In this document: piece after piece, positions 27,276 through 37,548 of the stretch
Numbering within the stretch: the first letter of the stretch is position 1
How the letters are laid out: the number at the start of each line of letters is the position of its first letter
Origin: Bacteroidia bacterium
GTDB taxonomy: Bacteria > Bacteroidota > Bacteroidia > B-17B0 > Aurantibacillaceae
Length of the DNA stretch: 44,363 nt
Direction: 5' to 3'
Assembly (NCBI GenBank): GCA_026003255.1
Contig: BPGX01000012.1
Span: forward strand, 1-44,363
The notes under the pieces: generated by a model
Databases searched by the model: none
The model's input: only the letters and a program-made list of their open reading frames with translations
Told to the model about the DNA's origin: nothing
Position numbers and translations under genes: made by a program

Positions 27276-30268
27276 AAAAGATAAATTATTTTTTAGGATT
27301 TTTTGTTTTATTAGATTTAATTTTATTTTCACAAAACGAAGATACTATTCAATTTCAAACTTTAAGAAATTATTTTTTAAATAATCAGGTTTTTGATACT
27401 ACTGAAAACGAAGGTGGAGCATTAGAAGATATTAAGAGATGGGAATTGGTATGGAATTCTCGTCTTTCTAGAAAGAGTACTTTACAAGATGTAAAAAACG
27501 CTTACTTAAATTATTTTACCGGGAATACTACAATGGTGGCAAACAATTCTAATTGGCAGCCATTAGGCCCTTTTGTGGAACCAGTACCTAAATATTATGG
27601 GGTTGGATTAGGACGAGTTAATTGTATTGCAATACATCCATTTAACCCCAATATTCTTTATGTAGGTAGTCCTTATGGTGGCGTGTGGAAAAGTACAGAT
27701 GCTGGTCTAAGCTGGGTTAATCTTAACACGGACCATCAACTTCCAACATTACAAATATCTGCTATAGCAATAGATCCTCTAAATCCTAATTTTATTTATA
27801 TTGCAACTGGAGATAAAGATGATTATACTTTTACAACTCCATGTTTTGGAATATATAGAAGTTCTGATGGAGGTAATACGTGGGCACCAGTTAATAATGG
27901 TTTAAACTTGCCATTCTTTGCTCAAATAGGAAACATACTTATACACCCTAATAATCCAGATGTGGTTTTTATTTCTACATCAGTTGGTATATACAAAACG
28001 ACTAATGCTCGTAGTGCGTGTATATGGCAAGCTATAAATGATGTAGATGTACAGGGAAAATATTTTTTTAAGGTAGTATTTAAACCAGATGGTAATTATT
28101 CTACACTATATGCATCAGGGTATGATATTATTAAATCAATAGATGGTGGAAATACATGGTTTTCTATTACAGGGGGTGGAACAGGATTAGAATATTTTAA
28201 TTTGACAAGTAATAATTCGTGCCCACCTAATGTTATGAATGTTCCAATTCCAGTAAAAATTGATATTGCTGTTACACCTGCCAATCCTCATATTCTCTAT
28301 GCTAGTTTAATAATGAGTAATCAAAATCCTCCATTACAATGGGATAGCAAAAGAACACAATTTTTGTATAAGTATAATGAATCATATACACCATCTTGGG
28401 TTTTATTAAGCTCTTTTAAAGACAAAGCAGGTGTTTATTGCGGAGATATTTACGAAGCATTTAATGTAATTGAAGTGTCCCCTATTGATGAGAATTTTAT
28501 CACATTGGGTAATGTAATTATATTCAAAAGTACAGATGGCGGCAATACGATAAAACCACTACTACACTCTAATGCTTCTTCAGAATACTTTAGTGGAATT
28601 TATCATCCAGATATACATTATTTGAAATTTTCAGATGATGGGCTTACTTTATATGCCTGTACAGATGGAGGTTTATACAAAATAATATCTCCTTTTCAAA
28701 GTTCAAATAATGTGACATTCATAAGTAATAATTTATCAGTTGGAACAGTATATCGTTTATCTTCAGAAGGAGATTATGTACTAATGGGTGAATTAGATTG
28801 TGGCAGTAATGCTCTTAATTTGAATAACAATGTATGGTATCAAATAGGTAGTGGTGACGGTGCTGAACAAATAATTGATCCAAAAAACTATAACACGATG
28901 TACTCATCATGCCAAAAAATATGTGTCAGCAAATCGAATAATGGTATAAATGGTTTTCTGACTAATAACACTATGCCAATTATATGTAATACAAGTGAAT
29001 GTAATTCAGAATTTATAATGCCGTATTCATTATCTCCTGTAAAAAGTGATGAATTATATCTTGGACTAATTAACTTATATAAATACAATGTAAGTAATAG
29101 TAGTTGGTTAAAACTATCTAATTTTGCAAATGATTTTAATATAACATTATGGGCAATACATAATTTTGCAGTATGTAAATCAAATCCTAATTTTATTTAT
29201 GTTATAGCAGATGTTGGTAATAATAATCCGAGTTTCTTTAAAACAACAATAGGCGGATATGAGTATTGTACTAATAATTGTTGGTCAGTAATAAATCATC
29301 CTGAAAATTTAGAACTTAATTGTGTTTTAGTTCATCCTTCAAACCCAAATGTGGTTTGGATAGGATACAAAGATTATATAAGTAATAAAAGGGTTTATAA
29401 GTCATATGATGGCGGAGTAACTTGGCAAAACATTTCTATGGGGTTACCTCCTTTCCCTGTTAATGATATTGTTTATGAAGAAGGAAGCGATGATGGTATT
29501 TATGTTGCGACTGATGTCGGTGTGTTTTATAGGAATAATAAAATGAATAGTTGGATTCCATTTAAGAATAATCTTCCTAATGCAAAGGTTACCGACCTTG
29601 AAATCAACTACGCTCAAAATAAAATCTATGCAGCCACTTTTGGCAGAGGAGTGTGGGCTTCTGACCTTTACTGCCCGCCGGATTATGATATTAATATCCA
29701 TTCTGCTAACTATGCACAATACAATCATCAATTCAATGAAGCAGAAAATAATATTTACATCACTACAAGTGGCAGTAGTTATGTACTGAATAACTTTACT
29801 GCACGTGCGGGCAATGAAATAGTAATTACTCCTACAGCGAACGATGAAATTATATTAGACGGAACGGGCAATGGCACACATTTGTTTATCCATCCTTGCA
29901 ATCATCCAGGAAACAGTTTTCGTCAGAGTGTAACAAGTAAAAGGTCAACTGATGACTATCCTGTTGTGCCGGAAATGATAAATGGCAGTATGATGAAAAG
30001 TATTTCAGGATTAGATGAAAAGCATAATCATATAGCATACTTGTATCCTAATCCTACAGACGAACATGTTCATATTGATGTTAAGGATAATGCAATAATA
30101 GAAAAAATACTGCTCAAAGATATTAGTGGTAAAATTGTTTTACAGAAAGAAAGCAACACATCCTCTGAAACCATTGACATTTCTCATCTTTCCGATGGTT
30201 TGTATTTTGTAGTTGTTCAAACCACTGCAGGCACATATACAGAAAAACTGATAGTGCGGCATGAATAA
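27272..30268 (+). CDS. Sortilin/BNR-repeat T9SS cargo protein C
   Basis: 998 residues, intact, with signal peptide (MKKINYFLGFFVLLDLILFSQ). Asp-box blades recur: VWKSTDAGLSW, IYRSSDGGNTW, IIKSIDGGNTWF, IFKSTDGGNT, VYKSYDGGVTW. They are interleaved with AIHPFNPNILYVGS-type strands, which is the VPS10/sortilin-like propeller of Bacteroidota exoproteins. The C-terminus carries the module TARAGNEIVITPTANDE and a sorting domain (YPNPTDEHVHID, LLKDISGKIVLQKE, LSDGLYFVVV). Such propellers bind ligands or polysaccharides, and no sialidase catalytic set is evident. Its start overlaps the Kelch gene by 4 bases, so cassette C is one coupled operon. Confidence 0.85.
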   Translation: MKKINYFLGFFVLLDLILFSQNEDTIQFQTLRNYFLNNQVFDTTENEGGALEDIKRWELVWNSRLSRKSTLQDVKNAYLNYFTGNTTMVANNSNWQPLGPFVEPVPKYYGVGLGRVNCIAIHPFNPNILYVGSPYGGVWKSTDAGLSWVNLNTDHQLPTLQISAIAIDPLNPNFIYIATGDKDDYTFTTPCFGIYRSSDGGNTWAPVNNGLNLPFFAQIGNILIHPNNPDVVFISTSVGIYKTTNARSACIWQAINDVDVQGKYFFKVVFKPDGNYSTLYASGYDIIKSIDGGNTWFSITGGGTGLEYFNLTSNNSCPPNVMNVPIPVKIDIAVTPANPHILYASLIMSNQNPPLQWDSKRTQFLYKYNESYTPSWVLLSSFKDKAGVYCGDIYEAFNVIEVSPIDENFITLGNVIIFKSTDGGNTIKPLLHSNASSEYFSGIYHPDIHYLKFSDDGLTLYACTDGGLYKIISPFQSSNNVTFISNNLSVGTVYRLSSEGDYVLMGELDCGSNALNLNNNVWYQIGSGDGAEQIIDPKNYNTMYSSCQKICVSKSNNGINGFLTNNTMPIICNTSECNSEFIMPYSLSPVKSDELYLGLINLYKYNVSNSSWLKLSNFANDFNITLWAIHNFAVCKSNPNFIYVIADVGNNNPSFFKTTIGGYEYCTNNCWSVINHPENLELNCVLVHPSNPNVVWIGYKDYISNKRVYKSYDGGVTWQNISMGLPPFPVNDIVYEEGSDDGIYVATDVGVFYRNNKMNSWIPFKNNLPNAKVTDLEINYAQNKIYAATFGRGVWASDLYCPPDYDINIHSANYAQYNHQFNEAENNIYITTSGSSYVLNNFTARAGNEIVITPTANDEIILDGTGNGTHLFIHPCNHPGNSFRQSVTSKRSTDDYPVVPEMINGSMMKSISGLDEKHNHIAYLYPNPTDEHVHIDVKDNAIIEKILLKDISGKIVLQKESNTSSETIDISHLSDGLYFVVVQTTAGTYTEKLIVRHE

Positions 30269-30357
30269 ATTCAAAACACCTAACCTTCACCTGTCAAAAA
30301 TTTTAATTTAAAAAGTTAATAAATGTTAATTTATTTTTTATTATGAAAAATACTGCT

Positions 30358-30365
30358 TACATTTG
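30358..30365 (+). promoter_or_regulatory. -7 promoter box TACATTTG of fibre gene D
   Basis: Matches TAnnTTTG, 15-19 bases before the double start ATGTATG. The in-frame ATG at 30343 lies upstream of this box, so it cannot start a transcript made from here. Confidence 0.6.
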
Positions 30366-30384
30366 TATTGTAAAATTTAAATGT

Positions 30385-32085
30385 ATGAAAAGAAATTTTA
30401 CCCCCCCCCCCCCCCCTCGCAAACGCTTGATAATAGCGGCTTTGGGGACTATCTTCGGTGTTAGCATGATGTTTTCCCAATCTCAAAATTGGTGGCGTAC
30501 CAACGGCAACACACCGCAAACCACTGATTTTTTAGGCACTTCCAACAATTCTCCACTCATCATTAAAACGAATAATGTTGAACGACTCCGCATTGCACCT
30601 AACGGTTTCATTGGCATCAACACAACCAATCCGCAGTATGTGTTGGATGTCAATGGCAGAACCAAATTGCGGTATAATGTGTATTGCGACAGTTTGCTGC
30701 AGGCGTCTCACTTAATAGTAAATTATAGTATACAAACTTCTACTATTGATGCTCATGTGTATTTGCTCAACGGACAGCCGGCGGTGTTTTCGCAATGGAC
30801 GGGCATTTCGCCCAATGCGATTGCATTTAACGGAGATGTGTATGTAAATACTTTGAATGCCCAGAGTGGGATTAGTATTGGGAATTTCCGGTTTAAGAAT
30901 GGCGCAACGGCATTTCAGCGGGATACGATAAAGAGCGACAGGATGGTGAGTGTTGTGGCCGACAAGAGCATAGAGTTCAGGGCAGATACGGTGCGGTTTG
31001 CAGAGAAAGTAGGGATAGGCAAGCAGCCATTAGTAGCATTGGATGTGAATGGCGATGTGGCGGTGAGCGGGAAGGTGAAAGTAAGCAGAATAGTTTCTAC
31101 GGATAGTTTGGTTCGCATTGGAGATAGCACATTGGCGTTTAACCAGAATTACAATCGTTTGTATGCGTTGAATTCAGCGAATGGTCGGTTTGGTATAGGA
31201 ATAGGTGCGAGCGCAGACGGGTATGGGATAAATGCTGTTGCTATTGGGACAAGTTCGGAAGCGAAGGGGACAAGTGCCATCAGCATAGGTAGAAATGTAA
31301 AGACGAATGCGGGGGGTTTTGCAATAGTGATAGGAAGTGGAGCAGATATGGTGAATAAATTGGAGAACACGGTACCGAATTCAGTGATGATAGGAGCGAA
31401 CAGTATGGTTCCGTCTATTTTTGTGGCGCCTGCGAGTGCTCCGAATGTGATAGGAAAAGTAGGGATAGGGACGACGAATCCCAGCTCGCAATTGGATGTG
31501 ATCGGAGAGGGAAAATTTGGACACAGCGGGGGCTATGTGAGTATGGGATTTAATACGGCGCATGCGTATTTGACGGGGAGCGATCCGACGGCGAGTGACG
31601 GGAAAGCATTTTTAATCAATTATTACGATCCTGCAACGGATATTGTTCTTGCATCCAACAATACAATTGTAAGCGGGAAATTGGGTGTGGGGACGATGAA
31701 TCCGCAGTATAAACTGGATGTAAATGGAGATGTTCGAATTTCTAATTTATTATATATTTGTGGGGGATTCAAATCTAGCTTTGGAGAAATAGAAATTCCG
31801 ACATGGTGTGATTTTGTTTTTACTCATGGTTATAATAAAATGTCATTAGAAGATAAGGAAAAATATATTCAAAACCACAAACATTTACCATATATTCCAT
31901 CAGAAAGTGAAATTCTAATCAATGGATTAAATATAGGAGAAGTAATGAAGGGAATAACGCAAAACATAGAAGAAATTACACTTGATATGATTGAAATGTA
32001 TAAACAAATAAATAAGTTGAAAAAGGAGAATGAAGAACTTAAGAAACTCATTTTGGGGTATAGTATTCAAAAAGAAAATAAATGA
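30385..32085 (+). CDS. Fibre-like surface protein D with poly-C phase switch
   Basis: 566 residues from ATG 30385, the start that is in frame at the present tract of 16 C; ATG 30381 leads to an early stop. N-terminus MKRNFTPPPPPRKR, signal core ending MMFSQ, then SQNWWRTNGNTPQTTDF. VGIG-type motifs at about residues 74 (INTTNPQYVLDVNG), 207, 358 and 432. The tail (IPTWCDFVFTHGYNKM, KHLPYIPSESEI, coiled coil KQINKLKKENEELKKL) differs from fibre A although the bodies share near-identical blocks. An upstream ATG at 30343 is in frame but lies before the promoter box, so I rejected it. The stop overlaps the next gene by 4 bases. Confidence 0.8.
   Translation: MKRNFTPPPPPRKRLIIAALGTIFGVSMMFSQSQNWWRTNGNTPQTTDFLGTSNNSPLIIKTNNVERLRIAPNGFIGINTTNPQYVLDVNGRTKLRYNVYCDSLLQASHLIVNYSIQTSTIDAHVYLLNGQPAVFSQWTGISPNAIAFNGDVYVNTLNAQSGISIGNFRFKNGATAFQRDTIKSDRMVSVVADKSIEFRADTVRFAEKVGIGKQPLVALDVNGDVAVSGKVKVSRIVSTDSLVRIGDSTLAFNQNYNRLYALNSANGRFGIGIGASADGYGINAVAIGTSSEAKGTSAISIGRNVKTNAGGFAIVIGSGADMVNKLENTVPNSVMIGANSMVPSIFVAPASAPNVIGKVGIGTTNPSSQLDVIGEGKFGHSGGYVSMGFNTAHAYLTGSDPTASDGKAFLINYYDPATDIVLASNNTIVSGKLGVGTMNPQYKLDVNGDVRISNLLYICGGFKSSFGEIEIPTWCDFVFTHGYNKMSLEDKEKYIQNHKHLPYIPSESEILINGLNIGEVMKGITQNIEEITLDMIEMYKQINKLKKENEELKKLILGYSIQKENK
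30401..30416 (+). repeat. Poly-C tract of 16 in the signal-peptide region of fibre D
   Basis: At 16 C the body frame is reached from ATG 30385; at 15 C from ATG 30381; at 17 C from neither. Confidence 0.85.
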
Positions 32086-32759
32086 AAAGAATAGTTTTAT
32101 TATATGTGATAATTTCATTAGCATTAGTAGGGCAAGAAACTCAGAAATATCAAATAAATAGTATTTATTTAGCAACAAATACTATTTTAGTACCTCAAAG
32201 TTTTATTTTAGTGCTTTCTAAAAAACTTTTTTCTTCTTTTGATATGGACAATAAAACTTATTTATATCCGGGAATAAACGGAGGAATGGTATTGAATGAT
32301 AAACATTATTTAAATTTATATTATACTAATGCTTCTTATTTTAATTTGAAAGATGTATTAACTCCACCTAAAGTATTACCATATGAAAGATTTAGTGTTA
32401 CTGGAATCAGCTACTTAAATGAATTTTATTATAATCATTTTCTCAGTATAACAATTGGTGGTGGACTATGCTATTTGGATGGAATAAAAAGAGGAAATTA
32501 TTTGTATACTGATAGAGTTGTTAAACAGGTTCCGTTATCTAGTACGTATTCGTATTATTATATAGATATATATGAATCGAACCATATAAAAAATATTGGT
32601 ATATCTACTCAATGCAATTTTGTTATATTTAAAAACTTTTGGTTACAACTATCCAATCAAATAGTAGGCATGTATTTTATACCTTCAAACACATACTATT
32701 TTAATTATGGCTTATATTTTCAATTATTTATTCATTGGAAAAAAAACAATAATTTATGA
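32082..32759 (+). CDS. Small outer-membrane beta-barrel-like protein
   Basis: 225 residues with signal peptide (MKRIVLLYVIISLALVGQ). The body alternates aromatic and polar residues in strand-like runs (YLNEFYYNHFLSITIGGGL, FNYGLYFQLFIHW), as in small outer-membrane barrels. It shares KQVPLSSTYSYYYID with KKVPVSPLYLYIN of the 37541 gene, so the two are homologous accessory genes in different cassettes. Start and stop both overlap the neighbours by 4 bases (ATGA), so fibre D, barrel and hydrolase are translationally coupled. It may be the outer-membrane partner of the fibre or cargo; this is inferred from position. Confidence 0.65.
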   Translation: MKRIVLLYVIISLALVGQETQKYQINSIYLATNTILVPQSFILVLSKKLFSSFDMDNKTYLYPGINGGMVLNDKHYLNLYYTNASYFNLKDVLTPPKVLPYERFSVTGISYLNEFYYNHFLSITIGGGLCYLDGIKRGNYLYTDRVVKQVPLSSTYSYYYIDIYESNHIKNIGISTQCNFVIFKNFWLQLSNQIVGMYFIPSNTYYFNYGLYFQLFIHWKKNNNL

Positions 32760-35443
32760 AAAGTAAATTATACATTTTTTTAATATTCTTTTATGTTTTC
32801 TTGTACAAAGTAATTGCTCAAGTTGATACTTTATCACCATTGATAATGATTAATAGACAAGGAGATTCTTTGTCATATAAGGCACGAATGAGTAGATTGT
32901 TATCCGGGGTATTCAATGAAGTTGAAACTAAAGTTTTAGTTGATGTTGCAAATCCTTTTGCACAATCAATATTATCTCAATATACAGGTTACGAATTTTC
33001 TGATACAATACCCTTAAATTTTTCTGTTTGGAAAAATTTATATTATTTCATTCTAAATGGTGTCATTGATGAAAACAATATTCTTCCTACTATTCAGGAA
33101 ATAGATTCTATTGCAAATCGAAAAATAAAAGAAGGAACTATTCCAATAATAATTGGGAACTTTTATTACCAATCTATTCATAATCCTGATAGTTTAATTG
33201 AAAATGGGATAGTGCAGGTATCTACCAGTGGTTTATTAAACCATGTTCGCAAAAGTATACCAATATTTGATAAAAAACATACATTCATTGTGTCATCATC
33301 TAAAAATGAATTTTATCAGAACACAATAAAATTTTTAATAGATAATAAGTTTATTATTAAAAACACAAATGATACGCCCCAAAAAATATTAATCAATTTT
33401 GATAATAATTTGCCATGGATTGAATTTGATTATAGTTGGAATAATAAGGAATATTTGATAACGTATTCCGTACTCGGTACAAAAATTATAAAAATAAAAT
33501 ATGTATTAAATACAAGCGATACACTTTATAGTAGCTTTATTGTTAATATTAAATCTTTTTCTCCTCCTGTGCCGAATGATGTTTGGGGATTTTATTCTTA
33601 TATACCATATATTGATAATAACAACAATAGTCATTATGCTTATGGGAAGGCCTATATTTTATATGGTTGTAATCATACTAAACTTGTGAAACCTATTATT
33701 ATTTCTGATGGTTTTGATCCTGGTAATAAAAGAAATTATGCAGAATTGTATTATATGCTGAATCAAGCATCTTTATTAGAAAATCTTTTAGCAGAAGGAT
33801 ATGATGTAATAATTGCTGATTACGAATATGGAGATACCTATATTCAAGCCAATGCGTTAGCATTTGTTCATTTAATTCAAACAGTTAATTATGTATTATA
33901 CCTTAATTACAATAGTGATTATAAAAAACATAAAATAACTATCGTAGGCCCAAGTATGGGTGGGCTTATAGCCAAATACGCTTTGGCATATATGGAGCAA
34001 CATAATATGGAACATAATTGTAAATTGTATATTTCCTTTGATGCTCCACATTTGGGAGCAAATGTGCCACTAGGAGATCAATATGCTTTACATTTTTTGA
34101 ATACTAATGCTGGAAACAACGACACACAAGAAGCATTAAATATACTAAATTCTCCGGCGGCATCTCAAATGTTGATTTATCACTATAACGCATATCCCAA
34201 TACGCATTCCAATAGAACAACCCTTATAAACGATCCATACTATTTATTTCCTAACAAATGTAAAAAAATCTCAATTATAAATGGCGATGGAAATGGAAAT
34301 ATTTTATACCCATCATGTCAAATTATGATTAACTCCAACTACAACGCATCTTTAGGAATAAATATTCTTAAAATAATTACAAGATCAGTGCCCGATGCAC
34401 CTAATGGATGGTGTAAAATTTTTGAAGGACACTTAAAATCATCCCTTTTATCAAGCGTTTCTCAGACAGTTCAGGTTGCAAATACATTACCTTACGACGG
34501 TGCCCCTGGTGGCTATGAAAACATTAATGAAGAAATTGGTAATGCTATAGCAAATTCACCTGCATTACAAAATTATAATGGCTCAACGACTATCCAACAC
34601 AGTATAAATTGTTTTATTCCAACAGTTAGCGCTTTATCGATAAAAAATATACATCCCTATACAAACATATCTAATCTTTTCGGCTATTCATATTCAACTT
34701 ATCTATATCCACCTAATCACAGTTTAACGCCATTTGACGCTATTTATTTTTCTGTTGGGGGCGCTTTAAATTCTGAACATATAAGTATTGATTATTATGG
34801 AATATACGATGTTTTTTCAAATGAAATTAGTCCGAACTCATTAGTTCTTCAAGATCAAGTTATTACAGATGAAAATTTATTTGAGGCACGATATGATATA
34901 TATATTGGAAAGTTGCCATCTGGTAATTTTATAGTAAATCCCCCTTCAAATATAGATATTCATGCGGGTCAAAGAATAATACTACATCCAGGTACATACT
35001 TTAATAATGGATCGCATGTAAAATTATACATAGAACCCTATCAGTGTTGTGCATCTTATTATTTTGATAATACAGATCCTTCCTGTAGCTCATATAGACA
35101 ATTTTATACATCATCAAAATACCCTCTCCCATACGAGAATTCACAAATAATTATGAAAAGTCAAAAAATACAAAATTTTAATAACTATAGAACAAATAAG
35201 CATAACTTAATTTTCTTTCCCAACCCCACTTCCTCCTCCATCTCCATTCAAACCCTTGATAACAGCCGTATTCAAAGGATCCGCATCAAAGACCTTACGG
35301 GAAAAATTTTACTTCAGGAAAATTTTTCTGCTGCATCCAATACAGCCACCCTTGATGTATCCACTCTTTCCAACGGCTTGTATCTGTGCGAAATCCACAC
35401 GAATAATTCGGTTGTTACGGAAAAGATTGTGGTGCAGAAGTGA
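32756..35443 (+). CDS. T9SS-secreted alpha/beta-hydrolase (lipase-like) cargo protein D
   Basis: 895 residues with signal peptide (IFLIFFYVFLYKVIAQ). In the middle, KPIIISDGFDPGNKRNY, LLAEGYDVIIADYEYGD and KITIVGPSMGGLIAKYALAY (nucleophile Ser in GPSMGG near residue 400), followed by FDAPHLGANVPLGDQ, form an alpha/beta-hydrolase core of the lipase/PGAP1-like type. The acid and His cannot be fixed from sequence alone. The module IHAGQRIILHPGTYFNNGS and a T9SS sorting domain (NPTSSSISIQTLDNS, KDLTGKILLQE, EKIVVQK) close the protein. The sorting-domain DNA (35219-35443) nearly matches that of cargo A. A secreted esterase or lipase acting on surface or host lipids is likely. Confidence 0.75.
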   Translation: MKSKLYIFLIFFYVFLYKVIAQVDTLSPLIMINRQGDSLSYKARMSRLLSGVFNEVETKVLVDVANPFAQSILSQYTGYEFSDTIPLNFSVWKNLYYFILNGVIDENNILPTIQEIDSIANRKIKEGTIPIIIGNFYYQSIHNPDSLIENGIVQVSTSGLLNHVRKSIPIFDKKHTFIVSSSKNEFYQNTIKFLIDNKFIIKNTNDTPQKILINFDNNLPWIEFDYSWNNKEYLITYSVLGTKIIKIKYVLNTSDTLYSSFIVNIKSFSPPVPNDVWGFYSYIPYIDNNNNSHYAYGKAYILYGCNHTKLVKPIIISDGFDPGNKRNYAELYYMLNQASLLENLLAEGYDVIIADYEYGDTYIQANALAFVHLIQTVNYVLYLNYNSDYKKHKITIVGPSMGGLIAKYALAYMEQHNMEHNCKLYISFDAPHLGANVPLGDQYALHFLNTNAGNNDTQEALNILNSPAASQMLIYHYNAYPNTHSNRTTLINDPYYLFPNKCKKISIINGDGNGNILYPSCQIMINSNYNASLGINILKIITRSVPDAPNGWCKIFEGHLKSSLLSSVSQTVQVANTLPYDGAPGGYENINEEIGNAIANSPALQNYNGSTTIQHSINCFIPTVSALSIKNIHPYTNISNLFGYSYSTYLYPPNHSLTPFDAIYFSVGGALNSEHISIDYYGIYDVFSNEISPNSLVLQDQVITDENLFEARYDIYIGKLPSGNFIVNPPSNIDIHAGQRIILHPGTYFNNGSHVKLYIEPYQCCASYYFDNTDPSCSSYRQFYTSSKYPLPYENSQIIMKSQKIQNFNNYRTNKHNLIFFPNPTSSSISIQTLDNSRIQRIRIKDLTGKILLQENFSAASNTATLDVSTLSNGLYLCEIHTNNSVVTEKIVVQK

Positions 35444-35537
35444 TGCAGGGAAATCCCCTTTGTTCTTTTTATTATTATTAAAGGAGATTGGTTTTGCTAT
35501 CCCCCTTTGCAAAAGGGGGGCGGGGGGGATTTTCAAA
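35444..35537. repeat. C/G-run hairpin repeat after cargo D, possible terminator
   Basis: CCCCCTTT (35501-35508) pairs with AAAGGGGG (35512-35519) around a 3-base loop. The flanks contain AAATCCCC and GGGGGGGATTTTC, which can extend the pairing. It could act as a terminator or be a dispersed REP-like repeat; the T-run after the stem is short. Confidence 0.5.
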
Positions 35538-35709
35538 TTCGTTTTTCAGTGTTTATTGTTTTTCTAATCCTTCAGCCTCTTTGCGAATAAAATTTTCCTT
35601 CACTCAGTAAAACCCACCATTCGCTCAATAAAAACTACCGTTCAATAAATATCTTTACCATTTCCTGCATTTTTAACAATAAAAATTTTTTTGTCCGCAA
35701 AAAACTCTT

Positions 35710-35717
35710 TATATTTG
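35710..35717 (+). promoter_or_regulatory. -7 promoter box TATATTTG of fibre gene E
   Basis: Matches TAnnTTTG, 15 bases before ATG 35733. A TTTG lies at 35690-35693, giving a 16-base spacer, shorter than usual. Confidence 0.55.
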
Positions 35718-35732
35718 TAGTGTAAAATTTAA

Positions 35733-37318
35733 ATGTATGAAAAGAAATTTTACCCCCCCCCCCCCCGAAAACCCTTGTTGTTAGCGGTTTTGGGGACTAT
35801 CTTCGGCAGTAGTATGTTGTTTGCTCAATCTCAAAACTGGTGGCGAACGAATGGCAATACGCCGCAAGCCACTGATTTTTTAGGCACTTCCAACAACTCT
35901 CCACTCATCATTAAAACCAATAATGTAGAACGGACTCCGCATTGCACCTAACGGTTTCATTGGCATCAACACAACCAATCCGCAGTATATGCTGGATGTC
36001 AATGGCAGAACGAAATTGCGGTATAATGTGTATTGCGACAGTTTGCTGCAATGCAGTAGTTTGAAGGTAGATAATCTGATGAGGCAGCGGCAATGCTTTG
36101 TTGACAACGGATGCACAAGGCAATGTAGGGCGATTCAATTTCAGTGGCAACACTAACGAAGTGCTGACGGGCAACGGGAATTGGACCAATATCAACAGTT
36201 TGTTGCCACCTTTGCAATGGCAAACGAGCGGGCAAAATATTTTTTACAACCAAGGGTTTGTGGGCATTGGTACGAGTCAATCCATTATTTAGTTTGGATG
36301 TGGTGGGAGATGTTCGGGTAAGCAATAATATCTATGTAGGCGGTGGCATTGTGATTAGCGACAAGGTGAATGCATTTACGGAAGTAACGGCACCAAAGAT
36401 GATAGCGAGCGAAGCGAAGACAGCAGAGTTGGTAAGCGACAGTATAATGATGGACAGCACGAAAGCGATATATGGAAATACGATTGATAAAGGGCGATGT
36501 GAAAGTGGCGACAGATGCAGATGTGTTGGGCGATTTGCGGGTAAACAATAAGTTGACGATACAGGGCAATGCTAAATTCAACGGACTGCTCACAGCCACG
36601 CAGGGATTGATGTTTAATGATAGTGTAGGGATGAAGTGGTATAATACATGGGAATAATTCGTCTCCGAACATTGGTGTTTGGTAAAACGCATAGGCGACT
36701 TCTCCGCCGCCACCGCCTGAATCCCAATATATGTATTACGCCATATCCATTGGGACAATTGCCGCCGAATTTTCAGATGTGGGGAGTATTCAGGTTTATG
36801 GAACAACACATCGTTGAGTTTGTGGGCAGACGGGGCGAATAGTTTAATAGACGAGTTAGGGGAATGGTAGTTTGTTGTTGAATTATCATTGCGGAAAAGA
36901 TGTGGTGGTAGGGAATGCAAGTAGTGGAAATTTGATAGTGAATCAGAAGGTGGGGATAGGGACAAGTGACTTCAGTTGTCAGGATCCGAATGTGCGGCTG
37001 GCGGTGAATGGATATATTAAGGCAAAAGAAGTAGTGGTAGAAATATCTAACTGGTGTGATAATAGATTATACAAAGATTTTAAGAGAATGAACTGGAAAG
37101 AGAAAGAGGAATATATTTTTAAATACCATCATTTACCTGAAATAAAAAGTGAACAAGAAATACAGGAAAAGGGATTGTACACAGAGGAAGTAATAAAAGG
37201 CATATTAGCCAATGTAGAGGATAATACTATGGAAATTATTGAATTGTATAAGATGGTGGAACAATTGAAAAAAGAAAACGAATCATTACGAAGAAAAATA
37301 GATGAAATAAAAAAGTGA
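35733..37318 (+). pseudogene. Fibre-like surface protein E with poly-C tract; body frameshifted
   Basis: Start ATG 35733 is in frame with the signal peptide at 14 C (MYEKKFYPPPPRKPLLL, ending MLFAQ). The frame breaks at an extra G near 35935 (NNVERTPHCT), where fibre F has GAACGACTCCGC. Further single-base changes lie near 36073, 36283, 36485, 36650, 36670, 36690 and 36840. From 36872 it reads cleanly: VGNASSGNLIVNQKVGIGTS, ISNWCDNRLYKDFKRM, HHLPEIKSEQEI and a coiled coil to TGA 37316-37318. The tail is nearly that of stub B. The density of simple indels against a near-identical copy suggests sequence error more than decay. Confidence 0.75.
35753..35766 (+). repeat. Poly-C tract of 14 in the signal-peptide region of fibre E
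   Basis: At 14 C the signal peptide is reached from ATG 35733; at 15 C from ATG 35737; at 16 C from neither. Confidence 0.85.
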
Positions 37319-37548
37319 AAGAATATGAAAACGTATGGATTTACAGCAGCACTGCTGATGGTTTGCAGAGGGATAATAGCCCAGACCACTCTGGATTGGG
37401 CTCCGGTGGGCGCTATATGTGGTATGATGAGTTAAGTATAAGAATGATGGGAGGCATCAGCATAGAACTGAAAAAGGAAATAATAGAGGGATTAAAAAAT
37501 AAGAATGAAGACAAAAATAATAAAAAAACAAAATTAGTTTATGTATAA
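37315..37548 (+). CDS. Mosaic remnant: head of a secreted protein joined to unrelated sequence
   Basis: Two readings overlap here. Frame ATG 37325 gives a signal peptide (MKTYGFTAALLMVCRGIIAQ) and TTLDWAPVGA, closely matching the start of the 22613 gene, but ends after 36 residues at TAA 37433. Frame ATG 37315 is open for 77 residues and ends LKNKNEDKNNKKTKLVYV, overlapping the next gene. The homology to 22613 stops abruptly after GTGGGCGC. The simplest view is a recombination scar in which a cargo head was joined to another cassette. Whether either frame is translated is unknown. Confidence 0.45.
   Translation: MKEYENVWIYSSTADGLQRDNSPDHSGLGSGGRYMWYDELSIRMMGGISIELKKEIIEGLKNKNEDKNNKKTKLVYV

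Larger units (their letters stand above)
35599..36960 (+). repeat. Direct duplication, copy 1 (leader plus fibre body), partner 41647-43002
   Basis: From CTTCACTCA through promoter, double start, poly-C tract and fibre body up to the last VGIG codons, the two regions match almost completely. Copy 1 has many single-base insertions and deletions relative to copy 2. The match ends within the GGGATAGGGAC motif, beyond which the tails differ. Confidence 0.85.

Noticed and set aside
30343..30384. Longer start for fibre D (MKNTAYICIVKFK...)
   Set aside because: The ATG lies upstream of the TACATTTG promoter box, and the same bases in the leader of fibre A are non-coding.
36285..36965. 226-residue minus-strand reading frame, and similar ones at 42333-42797 and 43119-42775
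   Set aside because: They are antisense shadows of the G-rich VGIGT coding repeats, recur wherever fibres occur, and give low-complexity His/Ser/Pro-rich proteins without any family pattern.
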